A DNA stretch of 19,474 nucleotides from Azonexaceae bacterium. GTDB lineage: Bacteria > Pseudomonadota > Gammaproteobacteria > Burkholderiales > Rhodocyclaceae. The stretch covers positions 1-19,474 of the forward strand of contig SSTB01000203.1 in NCBI GenBank assembly GCA_009469665.1. The letters are read 5' to 3'. The position numbers were made by a program, and so were the translations under genes. Below, one piece after another: positions 9,357-18,000 of this stretch. A model generated the notes under the pieces. It worked only from the letters and a program-made list of their open reading frames with translations, had not been told where the DNA came from and made no database searches. Each line of letters begins with the position of its first letter. Within the stretch, counting starts at the first letter, position 1.

Positions 9357-9758
9357 ATGCAGCTTGCCGTCATTGCTGGCATTTTCATTGCCATCGCCGG
9401 AGTCCTGTTCGCGATGCAGAATAATGTTCCGGTCAGTGTGAATTTTCTGATTTGGCGGTTCGAAAGTTCTCTTGCCCTGGTTTTGACGCTTGCCGTGGCA
9501 TGTGGGGCGATTGTCATTGCTTTGTTGACCACACCAGCGACGCTGCGCAATCAATGGGTCCTGTCCCGCCAGAAGCGGCGCATCGACGAGCTTGAGCGTA
9601 AGGATAACGAACTGAGGGGACGAATTGCGGATCTTGAGCGTCAAATGCATGTCGTCTCGCCATTGCCCGAACAGCCTCCCTATGTCGGGTTGCGACAGAT
9701 CGTCTCGGATGTCGGCAAAAAGCCGGAAGGCCCTGGCGTTTCCGGCCCGAAAACGTGA
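9357..9758 (+). CDS. LapA (DUF1049) family small membrane protein
   Basis: This 133-residue protein begins with a membrane segment (about 3-20), continues with QNNVPVSVNFLIWRF (21-35), the hallmark of the DUF1049/LapA family, and then has a second membrane segment (39-58). A charged coiled-coil (about 68-97, RRIDELERKDNELRGRIADL) and a Pro-rich tail follow. E. coli LapA works with LapB in controlling lipopolysaccharide synthesis, but many family members sit in unrelated settings, so that role should not be assumed here. AAGGA (9346-9350) lies six bases before the ATG. The gene starts 15 bases after the antiporter stop, so the two are probably co-expressed membrane proteins. An alternative is that it acts as an accessory subunit of the antiporter; there is no direct evidence for this. 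Confidence 0.85.
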   Translation: MQLAVIAGIFIAIAGVLFAMQNNVPVSVNFLIWRFESSLALVLTLAVACGAIVIALLTTPATLRNQWVLSRQKRRIDELERKDNELRGRIADLERQMHVVSPLPEQPPYVGLRQIVSDVGKKPEGPGVSGPKT

Positions 9759-10071
9759 AGCCCGATATTGCGCCTCCGGCCGGATAAAAATACATCGAAT
9801 TCGTGCAATCTTGGCCAATCCGCTGATCCATGTCGGGTACCAGATGAAGTTGATTTTCTCCAGTTCATCCCCACGACACCTGCTGCCGATCCGACGATGA
9901 GCATTGAACCGCAAGTGCCGGCGCAATAGGCGTGAAATTCCCAGAGAAATTGATCCAGAGGGCATTGGGTCCGGCTGTACTTGCCCATTGATGCGGTGAC
10001 CAGAGGAACGTTGTCGGCAGTGCAACTTTTTTCTGTAAATTCCCCGGGGCGATTCCATAGGGATAGTTGTG
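9759..10071. other. Non-coding stretch with probable right end of the IS256 relic
   Basis: No convincing gene is seen on either strand across these 313 bases. At about 10019-10042 a T-rich segment, TGCAACTTTTTTCTGTAAAT, lies just beyond the transposase stop, where the terminal repeat of an IS256-family element would be expected. I could not match it to an intact partner at the other end, which agrees with loss of the other terminus. The rest (9759-10015) carries no recognisable feature. Confidence 0.4.
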
Positions 10072-11118
10072 TCAGGCCTGCAAATTGAGGTAGACCTTGC
10101 CAGTCATCCAGTTCCCGTTGCACTCGGCGAGCAGTGCGGAAACGCGACGCAGACCGGAGGCGGTGTCGGGGAAGATCGAGGCGACGCGGGTGCGGCGCTT
10201 GATTTGGCGCTTGATGCGCTCCAGCCCGTTGGTGGTGCGCAGCCGGGTGCACTGACTGTGAGGCAGGTCGAACACCGTGAAGCCTTCGGGCAAGTTTTCC
10301 TCCGCCCATTGGCCGAGTTTGGACGCCTCAGTTTTCCAGGCAGCGGTGGACTGGCGCAAGAGACGTTTGGCCTTGGCCTTGTCGGGGGAATTGAAGATCG
10401 AGCGGATGCGCAAGGCGTAGGGTTTGCGCGTCCAGGCGCGTGAGGTAGGCCTGGGCGTTCTCTGCAGCAAGTGGAACTGACTGCGCTGCCAGGGCTCGTT
10501 GGGCAGGGTTGTCCTGCGGGCGGCCTTGAGGCCGGCGTGGTCGTTGGAGACGATCAGCTTGAAGCCTTTCAAGCCACGTCGGATCAGCCTGTCGAGAAGG
10601 GCGCGCCAATGGACCTCCACCTAGGACAGGGCGACCGAGACGGCGAGCACGCAGCGGCGGCTGTCTCTGGTGATGCCGACGGCGACCAGCACAGCGCAAT
10701 CGACCAATTGCCAGGCCTCGCGTACGCTCTCGCAGCGGGCATCGAGAAAGAGGTAGGAGGTTTCGTCGAGGGGCCGCTTACGCCAGGCGGCACGCCCGGA
10801 ATCGAGCTTCTCGCCGGCCCGGCTGACCTGGGTCGAGGAGATCGACACCTTCGGCCCCGGCAACATGACCAGGATGTCGCACACCTTGCGGGTCGAGACG
10901 CCCTGCACGTACATCTCGGCCAGCGCCATGTTGAGCGCCTGCTCGGTGCGCGAGCCCTTTTCCAGGGCATAGGGATAGAACCCGCCGCCGCGCACTTGCG
11001 GAACGTCGAAGGTCTGTTCGCCGAGGCGGGTCATGACGGCCTTTGGCGTGAACCCATTCGCATATTCTGGGCGTTCCGGGGTGCGTTCATGCGGTCGGGC
11101 GTTAAGAAATTGGCGACG
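10072..11118 (-). pseudogene. IS256-family transposase, broken
   Basis: The minus-strand frame matches IS256-type mutator transposases: PHERTPERPEYANGF near the front, GFYPYALEKGSRTEQAL, YVQGVSTRKVCDIL, SYLFLDARCESVREAW, then IVSNDHAGLKAA and the closing TNGLERIKRQIKRRTRVASIFP. Three defects are visible. The first roughly 50-60 residues are missing, replaced by unrelated sequence beyond about 11118. A TAG at 10623-10621 interrupts the frame where relatives read LSEAEVHWRA, so a single G-to-T change from GAG is likely. Between about 10461 and 10430 the expected NAQAYLTRLDA is found only in another frame, so two compensating small deletions are likely. The element cannot make a full transposase. 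It abuts an IS3-family remnant on the other strand. Confidence 0.88.
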
Positions 11119-11126
11119 CCGGAGAG

Positions 11127-11324
11127 CGTCTTCACAGCTACAAGTACGAGCGGGTTTATGGCACGTCCTACGAGATGCGAGCGGACGCCGTTGCCGACGC
11201 CTTAGATTACAGCGAGCCGTTCTACAGCCGCAGGCGCAGACATTCCGGCCTAGGCTACGTTTCGCCACAGGACTTCCTGGCGAACTGGATCAAGAGTCAG
11301 CATGATCAAGAATCCCCAGCATAA
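11127..11324 (+). pseudogene. IS3-family transposase (OrfB), C-terminal remnant
   Basis: This plus-strand frame reads YKYERVYGTSYEMRADAV, then FYSRRRRHSGLGYVSPQDF, then LANWIKSQHDQ before TAA. That is the end of an IS3-family DDE integrase domain; the RRRRHSxLGYxSP block is diagnostic. The final Glu-bearing helix appears as DALDYSEPFY. Only the last 65 residues remain. The 5' part is gone at the junction with the IS256 relic near 11118-11127. It has no start codon and no function as it stands. The short remnant lies outside the usual length cut for gene calling and is recognisable only from the motif. Confidence 0.82.
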
Positions 11325-11477
11325 TGCTTTCAGGTTGGAAGACGAAAACCGAGGGAAGCTCACTCTCCGCCTCACACACAGAAATTCTGACCCCCCTACA
11401 GCGGCGAACCCGGGCGACAATTGCCACTGGTTCCTATCGTCGCCCTCACTGTCGGGCGCCCCTCTTGGATTTGCCCC
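11325..11477 (+). other. Probable IS3 right end and leader of the osmC-ycaO gene
   Basis: After the IS3 remnant stop, a segment with ACACAGAAATTCTGACCCCC (ending near 11396) and then TACA is likely to be the element's terminal region, since IS3-type ends finish in CA (11399-11400). The remaining 77 bases up to the ATG at 11478 would have to hold the promoter and ribosome-binding site of the next gene. I see no clear hexamers, so the gene may now rely on a promoter supplied by or altered by the insertion. Confidence 0.4.
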
Positions 11478-13676
11478 ATGGAAATCAAAGTCAACTTTCT
11501 CGACAAGCTTCGCCAGGAAGCCAAATTCGACGACTTCACGGTCATCGCCGATCAGCCCATCCGCTACAAGGGTGACGGTTCGGCGCCGGGGCCTTTCGAT
11601 TACTTTCTCGCCTCGTCTGCCCTGTGCGCGGCCTACTTCGTCAAGCTCTACTGCGATACGCGCAACATCCCCACCGAGCACATCCGCCTGTCGCAGAACA
11701 ACATCGTCGATGCGGAAAACCGCTACAAGCAGACGCTCAAGATTCAGGTCGAGCTGCCGCCGGACATTTCAGCCAAGGACCGACTGGGCATATTGCGCTC
11801 GATCGACCGGTGTACCGTCAAGAAGGTCGTCCAGACCGGCCCCGAGTTCATCATCGAGGAAGTCGAAAACCTGGACGCCGACGCCCAGGCCCTGTTGACG
11901 CTGAATCCCGATTCGGCCGCGCAGACCGCTATCGCCGGCAAGGACCTGCCCCTGGAGCAGACCATCGCCAACATGTCCGGTTTTCTGGCCGGCCTGGGCA
12001 TCAAGATCGAGATCGCCTCCTGGCGCAACCTGGTGCCGAACGTCTGGTCCCTGCATATCCGCGATGCTCATTCTCCGATGTGTTTCACCAACGGCAAGGG
12101 CGCCAGCAAGGAAAGCGCGCTGGCCTCGGCCCTGGGCGAGTACATCGAGCGCCTGAGCTGCAACCACTTCTATAACGATCAGTTCTGGGGCGAGGACATC
12201 GCCAACGCGGACTTCGTGCATTACCCCAACGAGCGCTGGTTCAAGCCCGGCCGCAGGGATGCGCTGCCCGCCGGGTTGCTCGACGATCACTGCCGGGCCA
12301 TTTACGATCCGGACGGCGAACTGCGCGCCTCGCATCTCTACGACACCAACTCCGGCAGGACCGAACGCGGTATCTGTGCGCTACCCTACGTTCGCTGGTC
12401 GGACGGAGAGACGGTGTATTTCCCCACCAACCTGATCGACAACCTTTTCCTCAGCAACGGCATGAGCGCCGGCAATACGCTGCCCGAAGCACAGGTCCAG
12501 TGCCTTTCGGAGATCTTCGAGCGGGCGGTCAAGCGCGAGATCATCGAGGGCGAGATCGCCCTGCCCGACGTGCCGGCGGCGGTGCTGGCCAAGTACCCGG
12601 GCATCGTGGCCGGCATCGAGGAACTGGAGAAACAGGGCTTCCCGGTGCTGGTCAAGGACGCCTCCCTGGGCGGCCGCTTCCCGGTGATGTGCGTGACCCT
12701 GATGAACCCGCGAACCGGCGGCGTGTTCGCCTCCTTCGGCGCTCACCCCAGTCTGCAAGTGGCGCTGGAACGCAGTCTGACCGAGTTGCTGCAGGGGCGC
12801 AGCTTCGAGGGCCTGAACGATCTTCCCCAGCCGAGCTTCGAGAGTCAGGCCGTCACCGAGCCGAACAACTTCGTCGAACACTTCATCGATTCCAGCGGCG
12901 TCGTGTCCTGGCGTTTCTTCAGCGCCAAGGCCGATTACGACTTCGTCGAATGGGATTTTTCGGGCGACGGCGAAAGCTCCAATGCCGACGAGGCTGCCAC
13001 CCTCTTCGACATTCTCGCAAGCCTGGGCAAGGAGGTTTACATGGCGGTGTATGACCAGCTCGGCGCAATTGCCTGCCGTATCCTGGTGCCGGGCTATTCG
13101 GAAATCTATCCGGTGGACGACCTGATCTGGGACAACACCAACAAGGCGCTGGCCTTCCGCGCCGACATCCTGAACCTGCACCGCCTCGACGATGACGCCC
13201 TGGAAGCGCTGCTGGAGCGACTCGAAGACAGCGAACTCGACGACTACACGGACATCATCACCCTTATCGGCGTCGAATTCGACGAGAACACCGTCTGGGG
13301 CCAGTTGACCATTCTGGAGTTGAGGCTGCTCATCAACCTCGCCTTGCAGAATTTCGCCGCGGCCAAGGAGCTGGTGGAGGCCTATCTGCAATACAACGAG
13401 AACACCGTCGAGCGGGGCCTCTTCTACCAGGCCCTGAACGCGGCGCTCGCGGTGCGGCTGGACGACCGGATGGCCATGGCCGATTACGAAGCCAACTTCC
13501 GCCGTCTGTTCGGCAACCCGCGCATGGATGCGGTGCTGGGTTCGCTGGACGGCAGCGTGCGCTTCCACGGCCTGACCCCCACCAGCATGAAGCTGGAAGG
13601 CCTGGAGCGGCACCAGCGTTTGATCGACAGCTACCGCAAACTGCACCGGGCCCGGACGCGGCAGGCTGCAGGGTAG
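11478..13676 (+). CDS. ycaO: OsmC-YcaO fusion protein (S12 methylthiotransferase accessory-type YcaO)
   Basis: A 732-residue fusion. Residues 1 to about 135 form an OsmC-like domain with both expected cysteines: Cys50 in FLASSALCAAYF and Cys112 in SIDRCTVKK. OsmC/Ohr proteins reduce organic hydroperoxides with such a pair. Residues from about 155 match E. coli YcaO closely along its whole length, with VPNVWSLHIRD, the ATP-binding signature TNGKGASKESALASALGEY, and ICALPYVRWSDGE. A helical repeat C-terminal part covers about 600-732. YcaO enzymes activate amide backbones with ATP; E. coli YcaO has been linked to RimO-dependent methylthiolation of ribosomal protein S12, though its chemistry is unsettled. 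The ATG at 11478 was preferred over one 57 bases upstream because MEIKVNFLDKL starts the OsmC fold. No rimO or peptide substrate gene is nearby. Its upstream neighbour is insertion-sequence debris. Confidence 0.92.
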   Translation: MEIKVNFLDKLRQEAKFDDFTVIADQPIRYKGDGSAPGPFDYFLASSALCAAYFVKLYCDTRNIPTEHIRLSQNNIVDAENRYKQTLKIQVELPPDISAKDRLGILRSIDRCTVKKVVQTGPEFIIEEVENLDADAQALLTLNPDSAAQTAIAGKDLPLEQTIANMSGFLAGLGIKIEIASWRNLVPNVWSLHIRDAHSPMCFTNGKGASKESALASALGEYIERLSCNHFYNDQFWGEDIANADFVHYPNERWFKPGRRDALPAGLLDDHCRAIYDPDGELRASHLYDTNSGRTERGICALPYVRWSDGETVYFPTNLIDNLFLSNGMSAGNTLPEAQVQCLSEIFERAVKREIIEGEIALPDVPAAVLAKYPGIVAGIEELEKQGFPVLVKDASLGGRFPVMCVTLMNPRTGGVFASFGAHPSLQVALERSLTELLQGRSFEGLNDLPQPSFESQAVTEPNNFVEHFIDSSGVVSWRFFSAKADYDFVEWDFSGDGESSNADEAATLFDILASLGKEVYMAVYDQLGAIACRILVPGYSEIYPVDDLIWDNTNKALAFRADILNLHRLDDDALEALLERLEDSELDDYTDIITLIGVEFDENTVWGQLTILELRLLINLALQNFAAAKELVEAYLQYNENTVERGLFYQALNAALAVRLDDRMAMADYEANFRRLFGNPRMDAVLGSLDGSVRFHGLTPTSMKLEGLERHQRLIDSYRKLHRARTRQAAG

Positions 13677-13722
13677 GCTCGGCGAGCCGGGCCCGGGGGG
13701 CGGTTCGGGGTTCCGGGGACAT

Positions 13723-13826
13723 ATACCGGTTCGCGTTCAAATCGAGACGCGAAGACGAGCCGAAGACAGTGCTGCAGCACGGCAAGGCGAAGTCGACAAA
13801 GGATTGGTTTGAGCGCGAACCGGTAT
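13723..13826. repeat. 104-base symmetric palindromic element
   Basis: A 19-base arm (13723-13741, ATACCGGTTCGCGTTCAAA) is repeated inverted at 13808-13826 with one mismatch. Exactly at the shared centre (13774.5) lies a perfect 12-base palindrome, GTGCTGCAGCAC (13769-13780). The two symmetries having the same centre argues that this is one designed unit rather than chance. It lies between the convergent osmC-ycaO and small-protein genes, where REP/BIME-type or miniature transposon sequences are common. No T-run follows either arm, so it is not a standard terminator. The right arm touches the stop codon of the small gene at 13826. Confidence 0.75.
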
Positions 13827-13963
13827 CAGGCGTCAGGCTTGCGCCAATCCCGCAGGGTTTCCTTCTTGGGGACTTTGATTTCCTCCCGGTCCTTCAGGAG
13901 GGGCAGGGCCGCGCCGGCGATGAAGACGACGCAGAGGCCCAGGATGAGCCATAGATCGTTCAT
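13826..13963 (-). CDS. 45-residue single-pass membrane protein, unrecognised
   Basis: The frame reads MNDLWLILGLCVVFIAGAAL, then PLLKDREEIKVPKKE, then TLRDWRKPDA and TGA. Residues 4-23 form one clear membrane segment; the rest is a short, highly charged tail expected in the cytoplasm. It starts only nine bases after the stop of the HD-GYP regulator on the same strand, so it looks like the third gene of that operon. Wobble-position GC is high, as in the neighbours, which supports real coding. I do not recognise the family and assign no function. Upstream there is no strong ribosome-binding site, so translation may depend on coupling. The stop overlaps the last base of the palindromic element. 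Confidence 0.65.
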   Translation of the reverse strand: MNDLWLILGLCVVFIAGAALPLLKDREEIKVPKKETLRDWRKPDA

Positions 13964-13972
13964 TGCCGGGGA

Positions 13973-15049
13973 CTACTTCATGACGCCGATGAGTTCAAGG
14001 TCGGTGAGGACGCCCTTGTCGTCGGCGTAGATGTCCATGACGCGGCGGATTTCCGGGAAAGCCTTGCGGAAGGCGGCCATGAGGGCGGGGTCGAACTGGC
14101 GGCCGTCCTCTTCCTCCATGATGCGCATGGCCTGTTCGATGGGGTAGGCGGGCTTGTAGGAGCGGACCGAAATAAGGGCGTCGAAGACATCGGCAATGGC
14201 GACGATGCGGCCTTCCAGCGGGATGGCTTCGCCCTTGAGGCGCTGCGGGTAGCCGTTGCCGTCCCAGCGCTCGTGGTGGGTGAGGGCGATGGTGCGGGCA
14301 GTGGCCAGGAGGTCGCTGTCGTGCTTGCCGATGATTTCGGCCCCCATCAGGGGATGTTGCTGCATGACCTTCCACTCGCCCGCATCCAGCTTGCCCGGCT
14401 TGAGCAGGATGGAATCGGGGATGCCGATCTTGCCCACGTCGTGCATGGGGGCGGTGTGGAAAATGGTGCTGGTGGCTTCCGGACCCAGGCCGTAGGCTTC
14501 GGCGATGAGGCGGGCGTAGTGGGCCATGCGTACCACATGGTTGCCGGTCTCGTTGTCCTTGAATTCGGCGGCGCGCCCCAGGCGGCGGATGATCTGCTGC
14601 CGGGTGGTGATCAGTTCGTCGGTGCGCTGGCGGACCATGCGTTCCAGTTCCCGTGTCTGGTCGTAGAGGGCCAGATGGGTGCGCACCCGGGCCCGCACGA
14701 TGGGGGGGCTGATGGGCTTGGTGATGTAGTCCACGGCGCCGATGGAGAGGCCGAGCTGTTCGTCCTCGACCGTGCTCATGGCGGTCACGAAGATGACGGG
14801 AATGCCGCGGCGGTCCGGGTTGGCCTTGAGGCGGCGGCAGATCTCGTGGCCCGACAGGTCGGGCATCATGATGTCGAGCAGAATGAGGTCGGGAGGGTCG
14901 TCGGAATAGACGATCTTGAGCGCCTTTTCACCGTTGTTGGCCACCTTGATGCGGTACTCGTCGGCCAGGATTTCACTCAGAACGTCGATGTTTTCCGGAG
15001 TGTCGTCCACCACCAGCACGGTTTGCTTGTTCATCAGGCTGCTCTTCAT
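13973..15049 (-). CDS. Response regulator with HD-GYP cyclic-di-GMP phosphodiesterase domain
   Basis: A 358-residue protein with an N-terminal receiver (about 9-125) and a C-terminal HD-GYP domain (about 150-345). The receiver has the acidic pair Asp15/Asp16, the phosphorylation site Asp59 (LILLDIMMP) and Lys111. The HD-GYP part keeps HDVGK (203-207) and HHERWDGNGYP (258-268), plus the ETGNHVVRM and ADVFDAL ligand segments, so it should be an active hydrolase of cyclic-di-GMP. Phosphorylation of Asp59 presumably switches the activity. The ATG start overlaps the stop of the hybrid kinase gene (ATGA, 15046-15049), strong evidence for a cognate pair. An internal Met6 is a possible alternative start. 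It would lower cyclic-di-GMP and so favour motility over biofilm; that outcome is inference. Confidence 0.95.
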   Translation of the reverse strand: MKSSLMNKQTVLVVDDTPENIDVLSEILADEYRIKVANNGEKALKIVYSDDPPDLILLDIMMPDLSGHEICRRLKANPDRRGIPVIFVTAMSTVEDEQLGLSIGAVDYITKPISPPIVRARVRTHLALYDQTRELERMVRQRTDELITTRQQIIRRLGRAAEFKDNETGNHVVRMAHYARLIAEAYGLGPEATSTIFHTAPMHDVGKIGIPDSILLKPGKLDAGEWKVMQQHPLMGAEIIGKHDSDLLATARTIALTHHERWDGNGYPQRLKGEAIPLEGRIVAIADVFDALISVRSYKPAYPIEQAMRIMEEEDGRQFDPALMAAFRKAFPEIRRVMDIYADDKGVLTDLELIGVMK

Positions 15050-18000
15050 ACCGGCTCCCCTCGGTGGCTCCCTGGCCCAAACTGCTGCAGCATGTTATTG
15101 GCTTGGTCGAAATCATAGCGCGTAATGGCCTGGTGCAGCGCGTCCGCGAGCTTGTCGCCGCCGACTTCCCGCAGGGCGGGGAGGATTTCCTCGAAGAGGC
15201 GCAGGGCTTCGGCGTCGTCGTCGGCCAGCAACTGCCTGAGGCGGGCGATGGCGGTGGGGTCGAGGATAGGCGCCGGCTTGCCGTTCCCAGGCGCCGGGTC
15301 CGGTTGGCCATGAAGCAATTGCGGCAGGGCGGCGAGGGCGCGCTCCAGTTGCTCCTGCAGGGGGCTCAGGGCGGCTTGCGCTGCCGCGTCCTCCGGCGCC
15401 CCGGCGCTCAGCCATGCGCCGGCCGCGGCTTCCAGGGCGTGGGCGCCGATATTGCCGGCCAGACCCTTGAGGGTATGGATGCAGCGGTGGGCGGCCGGGA
15501 TATCCCGGCGGGCCAGGGCCGTGCGCGCCTCGTCCAGGCAGCCGGGCTGTTGTTCGGCGAAGCGTTCCAACAGATGCCGGTAGAGGCGGGCGTTGCCGCC
15601 CAGGCGGGAGAGGGCGGTGGCGGCGTCTATGGCCTGCTCCGGCGAGTTGCCGGCGCGGGGAGGAGGGGAGATCTGCGTGCCGGCCTCGGCCGCAGCAGGC
15701 CCACGGCCCGTCCAGTGGGCCAGTTTGCGGTAAAGGTCGGCCACATCCACCGGCTTGGCGATGTAGTCGTTCATGCCACAGGCGAGGCAGCGCTCCCGGT
15801 CGCTGGCCAGGGCGCCGGCGGTCATGGCCAGGATGGGCAGGGAGCCGAAGCGGGGTTCAGAGCGCAACAGGCGGGTGGCCTCGAAGCCGTCCATCACCGG
15901 CATGTGGCAGTCCATGAGCACCGCGTCGAAGCGGGCGCCGCTGCGCAGGCGCTCGACGGCGGCGACCCCGTTTTCCGCCGACTCGACCCGCACCCCCGCC
16001 TGGGCGAGGATTTCTTCCGCCAGTTCGCGATTGACTTCGTGGTCCTCGACCAGGAGCACGGTGAGGCCATCGAGGTCCATCTCGCGGGGCAAGGTCCGCC
16101 CGGGGCCGATGACGGCGGGGGAACGGCCCTCGGCGTGCAGGGCCAGGGCGATGCCGTCCCACAGGGCGGAGGCCGTGACCGGTTTGGGCAACACGGCGCC
16201 CACATCCAGGTCGCGCACGGCTTCGGCCAGCTCGTCCCGGTCGTAGGCGGTGGTCATGACGATGGCCGGCGTGGCGGCCGCAGCCCCGGCCGCACGCAGG
16301 CGGCGTACGGTTTCGACGCCGTCCAGGCCGGGCATCTGCCAGTCGGAGAGGAGGAGCCCGTAAGGGGTACCGGCTTCCGCCGCCCGGGCGAGTTCGTCCA
16401 GGGCCTCGGGGCCGGAGGCGACGGCCCGGGCGTTGAGCCCCAGGCCGGAGAGCATGTGCAGGAAGACCTCCCGGGCGGCGCTGTTGTCGTCCACGACCAG
16501 GACCGACAAGTCAGCCGGGGCGTCCATTTCCCGGGCTGCGATGGCCTCGGCGCTCTGAGGCATCGCGAAGCGGGCGTCGAAGTGGAAGCGGCTGCCCAGG
16601 CCGGGGGCGCTCTCGACGCCGATTTCGCCGTCCATCAGCGTCACGATGCGCTTGCAGATGGAGAGGCCCAGGCCGGTGCCGCCGTAGCGCCGGGTGGTGG
16701 AGGTATCGGCCTGGGAGAAGGCGGTGAACAGGCGCCCGATTTCCTCCTGCCCGAGGCCTACCCCGGTGTCGCTGACCGAGAAGTCCAGGCGGAAGCCGTT
16801 CGCATCGCGGGCGGCGAGGCCCACCCTCACCGTGATTTCACCCCGCTGGGTGAACTTGAGGGCATTGCCCACCAGATTGACCAGCACCTGGCCCAGGCGC
16901 AGCGAATCGCCGCGCAGGCGGCGGGGAACGTCGGGAGCCACGTCGAACAGGAGTTCCAGGCCCTTGTCGCGGGCTTTCAGCACCGAGAGGTCGGCGATGC
17001 GTCCCAGCACTTCCTCCAGGTCGAAGTCGGCCTGCTCCAGGCGCATCATGCCGGCCTCGATCTTGGAGAAGTCGAGGATGTCGTTGATGATCCCCAGCAG
17101 TCCCTTGGCGGCGGCGTCCACCTTGTCCAGGTAATTGCGCTGGCGGGGGGTGAGGCTGGTCTGCTGGGCCAGATGGGTCATGCCCACGATGGCGTTCATG
17201 GGGGTACGGATTTCGTGGCTCATATTGGCCAGGAAATCCGCCTTGGCAGCCGCGGCGGCCTCGGCTTCGGCCCGGGCGGCGCGCGCTTCCCGTTCCGCGT
17301 TCTTGAGTTCGGTGATATCGACGATGAGTCCGATGAGTCCCCCGGGGGAGCCGTCGGGATTGCGGAAGCCGGTGACCGAGTACAGGGTGTCGTGGGGCCG
17401 GCCATCGGCCAGGACCATGGTGACTTCCCGCGCCGCCCGGCCGCAGGAGGCGATGATGGCCTCGTCCTCGGCCTGGTACGCGATGCGGTCGGACTCCGGC
17501 AGGTAGTCGAGATCGAGGACGCGGCGCCCCACGAAGCGGTGCCGGTCCACGCCGAAGGCCTCCTCGTAGGCCGTATTGCAGCCCAGGAAGCGGGTATGGG
17601 CGCCCTTGTAGAAGATGGGATTGGGAATGGTGTCGAGCAGGGCCTGCACCAGGGCGAACTGGCGGGCCAGTTCCTCCTCGACGATGCGTCGGTCGGTGAC
17701 GTCGAGGATGGTCGCCAGGAGCGAGCTCACGCCGCCACGGTCGTCCCGGATGGTGGTGAGCTGGATGTCGGCCCACAGGGAATGGCCTTCCTTGTGGAGA
17801 AAGCGGGCTTCGGTGCGGAAGCGCTGCGCACCGCCTTCGGCCAGTTCGCGGTAGGCGGCCAGGACACGCTCCCTTTCCTCCGGGGCCAGCAGGTCGAGCC
17901 CCGTGCCGGCGAGCAGTTCTTCGGTGGAGTAGCCGCTGAACTCGGCAAAGGCGCGGTTGACGCGCTGACGATGCAGGTCGGGGCTGAGGTTGGAAATGCC

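Noticed and set aside
11421..11477. Upstream ATG that would extend the OsmC-YcaO protein by 19 residues
   Set aside because: The extra residues are not part of the OsmC fold and lie in likely insertion-sequence flank; the ATG at 11478 starts the expected first strand.
13676..13696. GGCTC/GAGCC stem and CCGGGCCCGG palindrome right after the osmC-ycaO stop, as a terminator
   Set aside because: The stem is only five bases and no T-run follows, so an intrinsic terminator is not supported.
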